From assembly GCA_965369375.1 (NCBI GenBank), contig CBDUQN010000082.1:1-13796 (forward strand): a stretch of 13,796 nt of DNA, in the 5' to 3' direction. Made by a program: the position numbers and the translations under genes. Numbering within the stretch: position 1 is the first letter of the stretch; every line of letters starts with the position of its first letter. This stretch comes from CBDUQN01 sp965369375 (lineage in GTDB: Bacteria; Krumholzibacteriota; Krumholzibacteriia; Krumholzibacteriales; Krumholzibacteriaceae). The notes beneath the pieces were generated by a model. The model saw only the letters and a list, made by a program, of their open reading frames with translations, was not told the origin of the DNA and searched no databases. Shown in pieces: positions 6,622 to 13,617 of this stretch.

Positions 6622-8142
6622 TTATTTCTTTGTCGCTTCGGCCCGCTCCTCATTGGACATCGCCGCGAGCTTTTTTACCTCTTTTACGTCAAGGCCGAGC
6701 CCTTCCGCAACTCGTGTGCCGTACTCGATATCGGCTTTATAAAAGAGCGCACACTGGCGAAGCTGTATCCGTTTCTGAGCGCCGCCGAGATGAGCCGTGA
6801 TATTACCGACGAGGTTCTCCTTCGCCGTATCATCCATGACCTTGCGATAGAGATCCCCCGCCTGAACAAAGTCGTCCTGTGGATACGCCGGCTTGTGCCG
6901 GGCCGCCAGTCCGGCCACGTCGATCGGAGGTTCGGCGGCTGAAGGATCGGGCTCGGGACCATTGAAACTGTTCGGATAGTAGTTGGGATACCCGTCACCA
7001 TCCAAGTCCCGCCTCATGAATCCGTCGCGCTGATAGGTATGCGTAGCCGCCTTGGGACGATTGACGGGGAGCTGCTCGTAGTTGGGACCGAGGCGGTGAC
7101 GGTGCGTATCATGATAGGCGAACAACCTGCCATGCAGCATCTTGTCGGGGGAGGGGCCGATGCCCGGAACGAAGTTCCCCGGACTGAAGGCGGCCTGTTC
7201 GACATCGTCGAAGTAATTCTCGGGATTGCGGTTGAGGACCATCTTGCCGACCTCGATCGGCGGATAATCGTCATGCGGCCAGACCTTGGTGATGTCGAAC
7301 GGATCGAAACGGTATTTGTCCGCATCCTCGGGCGGCATGATCTGAACTTCGAGCCGCCATGCGGGATGGTCTCCCGATTCGATAGCGTCGAGAAGATCAC
7401 GTGTGGCGTGATCGGGGTCCGTCCCCGTCATCTCCTGCGCTTCCTGGCGTGTGAAGTTCTTGATACCCTGCAAGGTCTTGAAATGCAACTGCACCCAATA
7501 ATGGTCGCCCTTCTCGTTGTACCACATGTAGGTGTGGCTCGAGTAGCCGTTCATGTTACGGTAACTGCACGGCGTTCCGCGGTCCGAAAAGAGAATCGTG
7601 ACCTGATGGATCGACTCCGGTGTGAGAGATAAAAAATCCCAGAACATATCAGGATCAGGCAAATTCGATTTCGGATGACGCTTCTGCGTGTGTATGAAGT
7701 CCGGAAACTTGATCGTGTCCCGTATGAAAAAGACGGGCGTGTTGTTACCTACCATGTCGTAGTTGCCGTCTTCTGTGTAGAACTTGATCGCGAATCCGCG
7801 GGGATCGCGCGCTGAATCGGAAGATCCCTTCTCACCACCGACAGTCGAGAATCGCGCGAAGAGCTCCGTTTTCTTACCAACCTCTGACAGGAACCTTGCC
7901 TTGGTGTACTTGGTCACATCGTTTGTAACCTCGAAGTATCCATATGCGCCCGCTCCCTTGGCATGAACCACGCGCTCGGGTATCCGCTCCCGGTTGAAGT
8001 GAGCCAGCTTCTGCAGCAGATGAACATCCTGCACGAGAATCGGCCCGCGCTCTCCGGCGGTAATACTGTTCTGATCGTCAGGCACCGGCGAACCCCAGGC
8101 CGTCGTCAGCTTACGTTTCTTGCTTGCTTTCTTTTTCGCCAT
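6622..8142 (-). CDS. katA: Monofunctional haem catalase
   Basis: 506-residue small-subunit catalase that dismutates hydrogen peroxide to water and oxygen. Catalytic residues are present: distal H60 in RIPERVVHAKGAGAYGYF, N133 in DMVGNNTPVFFIRD, and the proximal haem-ligand tyrosine Y343 in RLFAYHDTHRHRLG. Other conserved blocks are RFSTVGGEKGSSDSARDPRG (97-116), FAIKFYTEDGNYD (117-129), HGYSSHT-like NGYSSHTYMW (198-207) and FDPFDITKVWPH (279-290). The length matches small-subunit catalases, and the lysine-rich start (MAKKKASKKRK) is not a signal peptide, so it is cytoplasmic. AAGGAAGGGG lies just upstream of the ATG. A promoter and PerR-box-like palindrome precede it, the PerR-type gene is 150 bases upstream in the same direction, and the peroxiredoxin follows after 20 bases. 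Peroxide induction through PerR is a reasonable inference. Confidence 0.97.
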   Translation of the reverse strand: MAKKKASKKRKLTTAWGSPVPDDQNSITAGERGPILVQDVHLLQKLAHFNRERIPERVVHAKGAGAYGYFEVTNDVTKYTKARFLSEVGKKTELFARFSTVGGEKGSSDSARDPRGFAIKFYTEDGNYDMVGNNTPVFFIRDTIKFPDFIHTQKRHPKSNLPDPDMFWDFLSLTPESIHQVTILFSDRGTPCSYRNMNGYSSHTYMWYNEKGDHYWVQLHFKTLQGIKNFTRQEAQEMTGTDPDHATRDLLDAIESGDHPAWRLEVQIMPPEDADKYRFDPFDITKVWPHDDYPPIEVGKMVLNRNPENYFDDVEQAAFSPGNFVPGIGPSPDKMLHGRLFAYHDTHRHRLGPNYEQLPVNRPKAATHTYQRDGFMRRDLDGDGYPNYYPNSFNGPEPDPSAAEPPIDVAGLAARHKPAYPQDDFVQAGDLYRKVMDDTAKENLVGNITAHLGGAQKRIQLRQCALFYKADIEYGTRVAEGLGLDVKEVKKLAAMSNEERAEATKK

Positions 8143-8162
8143 TTCCAGCCCCCTTCCTTTAA

Positions 8163-8215
8163 ATCATAGTCATTATGATTATGAGCATCGTAAACTACTC
8201 GTCTCCCTGCGTCAA
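8163..8215 (-). promoter_or_regulatory. katA promoter with overlapping PerR-box-like palindrome
   Basis: On the minus strand TTGACG (8215-8210) is followed after exactly 17 bases by TACGAT (8192-8187), a good sigma70-type pair. Immediately downstream is TCATAAT-C-ATAATGA (8184-8170), a 7-1-7 near-palindrome with one mismatch that resembles the PerR/Fur-family box. It overlaps a second perfect repeat, ATCATA-n5-TATGAT (8163-8179). The boxes cover the expected transcription start, where a bound repressor would block initiation. The adjacent PerR-type gene supports the reading. Confidence 0.7.
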
Positions 8216-8292
8216 CAGAAGAATATTTTTCGAGAATAGTCCCGAGATGATGAGCTAAAAGCGTAACGATGACGGTAGATTTAGTAAAGAGA

Positions 8293-8742
8293 TTATTTTC
8301 GCCGGCGGCACTTCGGGCAGACGCCCTTGAACTCTATCTGGATTCCATCCAGTTTCCAGCCGCGCGGTGATTTCCCCGTATGCATGACTTTAGGATGCAA
8401 GCGAGGATGAACGGCCTTTTCGAGACCGATATCAATCACTTTTCCACATCTGGTGCAAAACAGGTGGTGATGAGGAATAAAATTGGAGTCGTATCTGATG
8501 ATTCCATTGGCGTCGGTGAAACGAACGAGCAGACCGGCATCAACCAGTTTTACCAGATTCTGGTAAATGGTGGCGGCTCCGCTCCTGTGACTTTGCTTCG
8601 ACAGCTCCATCAGAATTTCATCGGTACTCAGATGGTTCTTATGCTCGATGAGCAGCGTCAATATCTGCCGGCGTGCATTTGTCGACCTAAGCCCACTACG
8701 TTTAAGCAATTGAACCATCTTGTAATTCTCTGCGTCCATCAT
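8293..8742 (-). CDS. perR: PerR-type peroxide-responsive Fur-family repressor
   Basis: 149-residue Fur-superfamily repressor. The N-terminal winged helix (about 10-80) includes LRSTNARRQILTLL and the recognition helix segment GAATIYQNLVKLVDAG. Structural zinc is expected at C96, C99, C142 and C145 (CTRC and CPKC). The regulatory site reproduces that of Bacillus subtilis PerR at the same residue numbers: H37, D85, H91, H93 and D104. Known work on PerR shows that Asp at 104, rather than the Glu of Fur, favours iron-dependent peroxide sensing by His oxidation, so I call PerR rather than Fur. It stands upstream of catalase and peroxiredoxin on the same strand, its usual targets. Only a weak ribosome-binding site precedes the ATG at 8742, and a -10 box lies four bases before it; M9 at 8718 is an alternative start. 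Confidence 0.88.
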   Translation of the reverse strand: MMDAENYKMVQLLKRSGLRSTNARRQILTLLIEHKNHLSTDEILMELSKQSHRSGAATIYQNLVKLVDAGLLVRFTDANGIIRYDSNFIPHHHLFCTRCGKVIDIGLEKAVHPRLHPKVMHTGKSPRGWKLDGIQIEFKGVCPKCRRRK

Positions 8743-8746
8743 CTTT

Positions 8747-8776
8747 ATTATACTAAAACTAATATGAAATTGTAGA
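8747..8776 (-). promoter_or_regulatory. Candidate perR promoter abutting its start codon
   Basis: A consensus TATAAT (8752-8747) lies 18 bases after TCTACA (8776-8771; four of six matches). Only four bases separate the -10 box from the ATG at 8742, so transcription would begin about at the ATG. Either perR is leaderless or translation begins at a later Met. Confidence 0.45.
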
Positions 8777-8954
8777 TAAAACGATCGATGATCCCGTAGA
8801 TCCAGCCCTGCCGAAACTCACCACGATCTCGTTATGCCAAACCGTAGAATTTATTATTTATTTGCATTTTAGGGGCGAAATATAGTAAAGATTCCGAATA
8901 AGCTTAAACGATAAGCACACGTCTGTATACACTAACCCTGAAGGGAGCGTTTCT

Positions 8955-10439
8955 ATGGAGTACGTCACAAAGAGACTCAACGAGTCCAAGGGCATGCGCT
9001 GGCTCGTCCTGGTACTGCTGAGCGGATTGCTGTTCGGCACCTACTGGTTCCAGGACTGTCTCGGCCCGCTCAAGTCGCTGATAGAAAGCGAGCTCGGATT
9101 CACGAGCAGTCAGTTCGGAATGATCATCTCATCTACCACCTGGGCTAACCTCGCACTCATGATCATCGTCGGCGGCATGGCGCTGGACAAGTGGGGCATC
9201 CGCAAGACCGGCACAATCTTCGGCGTAGTAGCCACCGTCGGCGCTTTCATAGTCGCCTTCGCCAGCAAGGGAGTGTTCGGGCAAGAAGGAAAAACAATGC
9301 TCACCTGGATGATCGTCGGGAGAATCCTCTTCGGCATCGGGCTCGAAACGGTATGCGTCATGGTCTCCCGGACGATCGTCAAGTGGTTCAAAGGATACGA
9401 ACTCGCGCTCGCGATGGCCATCAATGTCGGCTTCGGCCGTCTCGGCTCCGCAGGTGCAAACCTCTTCGGCATCGAAATCGCCGGTGGGAGGGTCTATACA
9501 GGACTTTCTTTCGCCGCGTCGCTCATCGGTTTCGCATTGATCATGTTCCTGATTTATCTTGTTATCGATGTGAAAATCGATCGCCAGACGGCGGCAATGG
9601 CCGAATCTTCAGAAACTTCCGAGGAAGACAAGTTCCATTGGAGCGATCTCGGCAAGCTTATCACCGATCATTCGTTTATGTTTATCGCGCTGCTCTGCGT
9701 CGCATTCTACGCGGCGGTATTTCCGTTCATACAGTACGCGCCGGACCTGCTCGTCAATAAGTTCGGCTTCACCTACTCCATGCCGGATATGAACGGCTGG
9801 TCTTTCTGGGATAAGGTCGCGGCATTCCTTACAAACGGGCCGAAGGTAACGAGCCTCATACCGCTCGGCACGATACTCTTCACGCCGATCTTCGGTGCGC
9901 TCGTCGATAAGAAGGGAAAAGCGGCCACGCTGATGGTCATTGGCTCGCTGCTCCTGATCTTCGCCCACGTTTCATTATCGCTGTTCAACAACGTCATCCT
10001 CGGGTACCTCGGGCTCTTTTCTCTCGGTGTCGCCTTCTCGCTCGTGCCCGCCGCGATGTGGCCGTCTGTAGCCAAGATCGTCGCCGAGACCCGACTCGGC
10101 ACCGCCTACGCGACGATGTTCACGATCCAGAACTACGGGCTTTTCGCCTTCTACTGGGGAATCGGCAAGGTGCTCGACCTCACCAACCCGGATGTCGTAA
10201 GCAAGATTCAGTCGACAAGAGACCTTTTGCTGGCTTCCGGGATAAGCAAGAAAGATATAGCCGTGAAAATAGATGAATTGAAGCTTGCGGGTGAAATCCC
10301 GCCGTATGACTACACGATGCCGATACTGATGCTCGTGGGACTGGGAATAATCTCCATATTCCTCGCCTACAAGCTAAAGGCGGCGGACAAACGGCAGAGA
10401 TACGGTCTCGAGCTGCCGTCGGGTCAATCGGCGGAATAG
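8955..10439 (+). CDS. MFS transporter, MFSD1-like
   Basis: 494-residue major facilitator with about twelve hydrophobic segments split by a charged cytoplasmic loop (about 205-235, rich in D, E, S and K). The MFS loop 2-3 motif is GGMALDKWGIRKTG (73-86) and its second-half counterpart is GALVDKKGKAATLM (314-327). Two blocks resemble animal MFSD1 and its bacterial relatives: GRILFGIGLE with WFKGYELALAMAINVGFGRLG (122-131, 144-164), and LVPAAMWPSVAKIV with LGTAYATMFTIQNYGL (363-376, 381-396). Mammalian MFSD1 carries dipeptides, so a peptide substrate is possible but not shown. A 40-residue soluble insert lies before the last helix (about 410-452). AAGGGAG lies seven or so bases before the ATG. 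A TATAGT at 8881-8886 could be its -10 box, with a weak -35. It is a single-gene unit divergent from perR and ends near a strong hairpin. Confidence 0.88.
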   Translation: MEYVTKRLNESKGMRWLVLVLLSGLLFGTYWFQDCLGPLKSLIESELGFTSSQFGMIISSTTWANLALMIIVGGMALDKWGIRKTGTIFGVVATVGAFIVAFASKGVFGQEGKTMLTWMIVGRILFGIGLETVCVMVSRTIVKWFKGYELALAMAINVGFGRLGSAGANLFGIEIAGGRVYTGLSFAASLIGFALIMFLIYLVIDVKIDRQTAAMAESSETSEEDKFHWSDLGKLITDHSFMFIALLCVAFYAAVFPFIQYAPDLLVNKFGFTYSMPDMNGWSFWDKVAAFLTNGPKVTSLIPLGTILFTPIFGALVDKKGKAATLMVIGSLLLIFAHVSLSLFNNVILGYLGLFSLGVAFSLVPAAMWPSVAKIVAETRLGTAYATMFTIQNYGLFAFYWGIGKVLDLTNPDVVSKIQSTRDLLLASGISKKDIAVKIDELKLAGEIPPYDYTMPILMLVGLGIISIFLAYKLKAADKRQRYGLELPSGQSAE

Positions 10440-10452
10440 TACTCAAGAAAGA

Positions 10453-10479
10453 AGCAGCCCCGCGAACTGCGGGGCTGCT
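10453..10479. terminator. Strong GC hairpin after the MFS gene, probably bidirectional
   Basis: An eleven-base perfect stem with a GAACT loop: GCAGCCCCGC (10454-10463) with GCGGGGCTGC (10469-10478), closed by A-T at 10453/10479. On the plus strand it is followed by TCTCCC, a weak T tract. On the minus strand it is followed by TTCTTTCTT, a better one. It can therefore end both the MFS transcript and the methyltransferase transcript coming from the other side. Confidence 0.75.
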
Positions 10480-10502
10480 CTCCCATCGCCAAAACTCAAC
10501 TG

Positions 10503-10521
10503 CCGCTATTGAGCATAGCGG
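10503..10521. repeat. Second hairpin between MFS and methyltransferase genes
   Basis: CCGCTAT (10503-10509) and ATAGCGG (10515-10521) form a perfect seven-base stem around a five-base loop. No T-run follows on either strand. It sits 23 bases after the stronger hairpin, near the left edge of the AT-rich block. Confidence 0.4.
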
Positions 10522-10561
10522 AATAACAGTCAGGCGCAGTGCATTATTAAGAAATTTTGCA

Positions 10562-11584
10562 TTAGTGAAGCTCGAAAAGATAATAGTATGTAGGGCCTAT
10601 ACCATATTTTTGTACAACCGGATCTCCATATTTGGGTTCTTTGACTATTAATTTATATCCATTTTTTTCAACAACTCCCTTGAAGTCCTCGCGTTCATTA
10701 GTTAACAGGAGTTCACCCCCATGATCCAAGCTATTGGGAACAATCATAAGATATTTGACTCCCTTTTTGGCCAAGAGAGATAACCACCATTCTATAGCTG
10801 AAACTCTACATTCGGAAAAGCTGTGAATATTTATAGCAATATCTATGGGTTGGTTTTCCAGTGCATCTTCAATTTCATCAAGACAAACGACCTCTCCACG
10901 ATCTTCTAATTTGCGGAAGCGAAGATAATACTCAGAAACGAAGGTGGATGCAGCAACGGCATCCGTACAGCAATACTTTTGCACATTCGGAAAAGAACTC
11001 AATAAACGATGCGCCAACCTTCCATAGCCAGCGCCAATATCCAAAATGTTGACATTTATGAAGGAAGATATGCTGAGATGTTTTTCTAGAAAATAGATTT
11101 CAATAATTGAATCCAACAAATCCCTTGATATTAGTTTATTGTCAATAGTGAAAACAAAATTTCCGAAAAATTCATCTTCTTCTAATCTGTTGAGAAGATC
11201 CAGCTTGTCAATTGACTTTACATAGAACGTTGTCAGAGCATACGACAAAACATTCATGTTCGGCCCTCTTAATTGCCAAACATAGGCATTATCTCCTCGG
11301 AAATACAATATGTCTTCACTTCTCACATAATCAGGATTCCACACCAAGGGTTTTGTAACTTCTTCATTAAAGACAAGATATCTGTCTTGTAGTTCCTTGA
11401 GTCTAGGGTTGTTAGTATGTAAATAGCTCTGAGCTCCTTCAGGCAATCTTGAGTTTGTATTGTAGCTTGGTCCCGTTTGAGCATGTTTCTGCCAGTCATA
11501 CAATAGGGAGCGCCTTATAATTTGAAGGTTATAAACCTTTAGAATTCTATTGAGGAAATTCCTTGCAATTCTTTTAATGCCCAT
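10562..11584 (-). CDS. Putative sugar O-methyltransferase (SAM-dependent)
   Basis: About 340 residues with a Rossmann-type methyltransferase core in the C-terminal half. Motif I is NILDIGAGYGRLAHRLL (183-199 counted from an upstream GTG at 11593), the next strand ends in CCTDAV with a long gap to the acidic DEIEDAL, and the motif IV-like strand is DIAINIHSFSEC. The N-terminal half (LVWNPDYVRSEDILYFRGDN, then YVWQLRG) and overall length resemble the putative sugar O-methyltransferases found in O-antigen and capsule loci. I chose the ATG at 11584 because GGAAG lies eight bases before it; the GTG at 11593 has no usable spacing. The gene is markedly AT-rich compared with its neighbours and stands alone, without glycosyltransferases, so recent transfer is likely. 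The substrate is unknown. Confidence 0.75.
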   Translation of the reverse strand: MGIKRIARNFLNRILKVYNLQIIRRSLLYDWQKHAQTGPSYNTNSRLPEGAQSYLHTNNPRLKELQDRYLVFNEEVTKPLVWNPDYVRSEDILYFRGDNAYVWQLRGPNMNVLSYALTTFYVKSIDKLDLLNRLEEDEFFGNFVFTIDNKLISRDLLDSIIEIYFLEKHLSISSFINVNILDIGAGYGRLAHRLLSSFPNVQKYCCTDAVAASTFVSEYYLRFRKLEDRGEVVCLDEIEDALENQPIDIAINIHSFSECRVSAIEWWLSLLAKKGVKYLMIVPNSLDHGGELLLTNEREDFKGVVEKNGYKLIVKEPKYGDPVVQKYGIGPTYYYLFELH

Positions 11585-11743
11585 CTCACACACTTCCTAT
11601 TCAGTACTATTCATAAATCGTAAAATTCTACCGGCTAGATCTCAAACAGATTGCGGCCAAGCACGATCATGTCGGCGCACTATCAGTGAATGAGATTGAG
11701 TGAAAACCGTGCTGGTTTTTTCGTGCGGATATGCCGCGGTTCC

Positions 11744-12928
11744 CTAAACGTGACTCCGCACGAGCTCCATCTGCTCCTCGCCGTGCACGATCACCTCGCC
11801 ATCGAGCTTTATGAAGCAGTCGATCTCGCTTCGCGCGGCCATCTCTCCCGCCAGATAGATGCCGGGCTCGATAGAGAAGCAGATTCCCGGCACGAGGAGG
11901 CGTTCGTCCTTTGTCTCGAGGTTGTCTATATTCACACCGTTGCCGTGAACCTCTTCGCCGATCGAGTGGCCCGTTCGATGAATAAAATAATCTCCGTAAC
12001 CCGCCTCTATTACAACGCTGCGGCATGCGTCGTCGACTTCCCATCCGTATACCGGCTGACCGTCTGAAAAACGCTTGCGGACAAAGTTCACCGCGGCGAT
12101 ACGCGCATCCCGGACGGTATGAAAGATCTCCCGGTACTTCTCCGGGGGATCATCGCCGACATAGCCGCACCAGGTGATATCATAATAGATTGATCCGGGC
12201 TCTTTGAGTTTTCCCCAGAGGTCTATCAAAACCATATCACCTTTTTTGAATTCGTACGAGCCTTCCTCCTTCGGTTCGAAATGGGGATCGGCGGGATGAT
12301 CGTTGATACCGACGATCGGTACGTCCTCTCCAGGATCGATCCCCTCGCTGTCGAAGCGTTTGAGTATGAAATTCATGAGATCGTACTCGGTAAGCTTCTT
12401 TCCCTCTTGAATCGCCTTGCTGATTTCGGCGAACGCTTCGTTTTTGATGTGCTGTATGATATCTCCCGCTTTGAGATGGCTCTCGTACCCCTTCTCATCG
12501 ATAATAGCCTCGAATTTCTGGACGAGATCGGCTGATGAAACGACCTCATGGCCGAAGCTCCGGATCAGCTCGATCGTCCCTGCGTCGACTATCGATGTAT
12601 ACGGAATATTATTGAAAGGCGAATATTGCATCGCGATCGTCTTCGGTTCGCCGAGGATATCTTTTAATTGTCTGTGCAGCTCCTCCCATGGGTGATACAG
12701 CCGCTTCTCCCCGGGAAGCGTATCGAGTTTCGTGCTCTCCACCCGATGCGCGAGCCGGACCGGTTCACCCTCAGTGGGAATGAAGTAGAACCACCGCCGG
12801 GACGTCATCTTGTTGAAATCGAGCCCGAGAACCCGGTACGAAAGATGATCGCGGTTATGAAAATCGCAAAAGAGCCATCCATCGACTCCCTTTTCCTTCA
12901 ACGCCTTCTGAATTTCCTCGAGATCCAT
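11744..12928 (-). CDS. M24 family metallopeptidase (Xaa-Pro aminopeptidase/dipeptidase type)
   Basis: 394-residue cytoplasmic peptidase of the M24 pita-bread family, whose members remove N-terminal residues before proline or split Xaa-Pro dipeptides using two metal ions. The N-terminal creatinase-like domain spans about 1-145 and the catalytic domain about 150-394. The five metal ligands are visible: D236 (LIDLWG), D250 (YYDITW), H321 (HRTGHSIGEEVHG), E354 (FSIEPGIY) and E368 (ARSEID). The two Asp are 14 residues apart instead of the common 11, probably a subfamily insertion. The frame is open to a GTG at 12955, but AAAGGAGG eight bases before the ATG at 12928 decides the start. It has its own candidate promoter and no partner genes; exact specificity cannot be read from the sequence. 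Confidence 0.9.
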   Translation of the reverse strand: MDLEEIQKALKEKGVDGWLFCDFHNRDHLSYRVLGLDFNKMTSRRWFYFIPTEGEPVRLAHRVESTKLDTLPGEKRLYHPWEELHRQLKDILGEPKTIAMQYSPFNNIPYTSIVDAGTIELIRSFGHEVVSSADLVQKFEAIIDEKGYESHLKAGDIIQHIKNEAFAEISKAIQEGKKLTEYDLMNFILKRFDSEGIDPGEDVPIVGINDHPADPHFEPKEEGSYEFKKGDMVLIDLWGKLKEPGSIYYDITWCGYVGDDPPEKYREIFHTVRDARIAAVNFVRKRFSDGQPVYGWEVDDACRSVVIEAGYGDYFIHRTGHSIGEEVHGNGVNIDNLETKDERLLVPGICFSIEPGIYLAGEMAARSEIDCFIKLDGEVIVHGEEQMELVRSHV

Positions 12929-12960
12929 GATTCGATCCTCCTTTATTAGCGACACAGAAC

Positions 12961-12988
12961 GCTATCATGCATAAATTGTCTATGTCAA
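12961..12988 (-). promoter_or_regulatory. Candidate promoter of the M24 peptidase gene
   Basis: A perfect TTGACA (12988-12983) lies 55 bases before the ATG. The -10 is weak: GATAGC (12966-12961) at 16-base spacing matches only three of six positions. The call rests on the -35 box and the location. Confidence 0.4.
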
Positions 12989-13029
12989 GAAATGGGTTCG
13001 GCGGAGGGACTCCTCGACCCGAAAAGATC

Positions 13030-13044
13030 TTTCGTGTCACGAAA
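13030..13044. repeat. 15-base perfect palindrome
   Basis: TTTCGTG-T-CACGAAA is a perfect 7-1-7 palindrome, eleven bases beyond the stop of the sorting-domain gene and upstream of the peptidase promoter. It partly overlaps another palindrome, AAAGATCTTT. On the minus strand it is followed by GATCTTTT, so a weak terminator and an operator for the peptidase gene are both possible. Confidence 0.4.
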
Positions 13045-13055
13045 AACCTGAATTT

Positions 13056-13526
13056 TTATCTGAGTAGAATGAACTTTTTCGTCTCGGCGAATTCTCCGCT
13101 CCACATCATGCAGAAATAGATACCGCTGCCCACATGCCGGCCGCTGTCGTTCATGCCGTCCCATAAAATATTATAAACACCCGGTTCACCTATATCATCG
13201 ACAAGTACACGGACAAGCCGGCCGGCGACATCGTAGATTTTGACGCTCACGGGACCCAGTTTCCCGATCGAGTAGGCGATTCTCGTTGAAGGATTGAAAG
13301 GATTGGGGTAATTCCGCTGGACCTGGAAGGGAAAGCGCGGCGAAGGATCATTGCCTTTCACATCCGTTGCGACCTCGGCCGCAAGCGAAAAGCCGTACCG
13401 AACCGTCTCGCCGCCCCCGAGTGTGTACTGATATTCAGGATTGAGCTGCAGGGCGAATAAATCTGAGTTCTGCGCCCGTTTCTCGAGAACGAGGCGCCAC
13501 TCGCCGAGAGAGAAGTCACCATCCAC
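13056..13526 (-). CDS. Short secreted-type protein with C-terminal FlgD-like/T9SS-type sorting domain
   Basis: The last 85 or so residues are a typical C-terminal beta-sandwich: FQVQRNYPNPFNPSTRIAYS, then VSVKIYDVAGRLVRVLVD, GVYNILWDGMNDSGRHVGSG, IYFCMMWSGEF and the basic end KKFILLR. In the FCB group such tails occur on exported proteins and, where a type IX system exists, direct secretion. The part before it (about 70 residues, with GEWRLVLEKR and GETVRYGFSLAAE) is not recognised and is unusually short for a passenger. The GTG at 13526 is the first standard start in frame. Upstream in the same frame, 13527-13592 encodes a signal-peptide-like LAAVSITLFILLITFQGLSA, which no ATG, GTG or TTG opens before an in-frame TGA at 13601-13599. 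The true start, a small frameshift, or a truncated gene remains open. Confidence 0.7.
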   Translation of the reverse strand: MDGDFSLGEWRLVLEKRAQNSDLFALQLNPEYQYTLGGGETVRYGFSLAAEVATDVKGNDPSPRFPFQVQRNYPNPFNPSTRIAYSIGKLGPVSVKIYDVAGRLVRVLVDDIGEPGVYNILWDGMNDSGRHVGSGIYFCMMWSGEFAETKKFILLR

Positions 13527-13617
13527 GACAATGGCTGATAGACCTTGAAACGTTATGAGCAGGATAAAGAGTGTTATGGAGACAGCAGCCAGATGTACTC
13601 AATTCAATTATGATCAT

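Noticed and set aside
7039..7632. 197-codon plus-strand open frame
   Set aside because: Antisense to the catalase core, with no family similarity or ribosome-binding site; a shadow frame.
11690..11740. T-run and GCACG repeats after the M24 peptidase as an intrinsic terminator
   Set aside because: The GCACG copies are direct, not inverted, and the only stem (GCGG/CCGC) is four bases and followed by A's on the transcribed strand.
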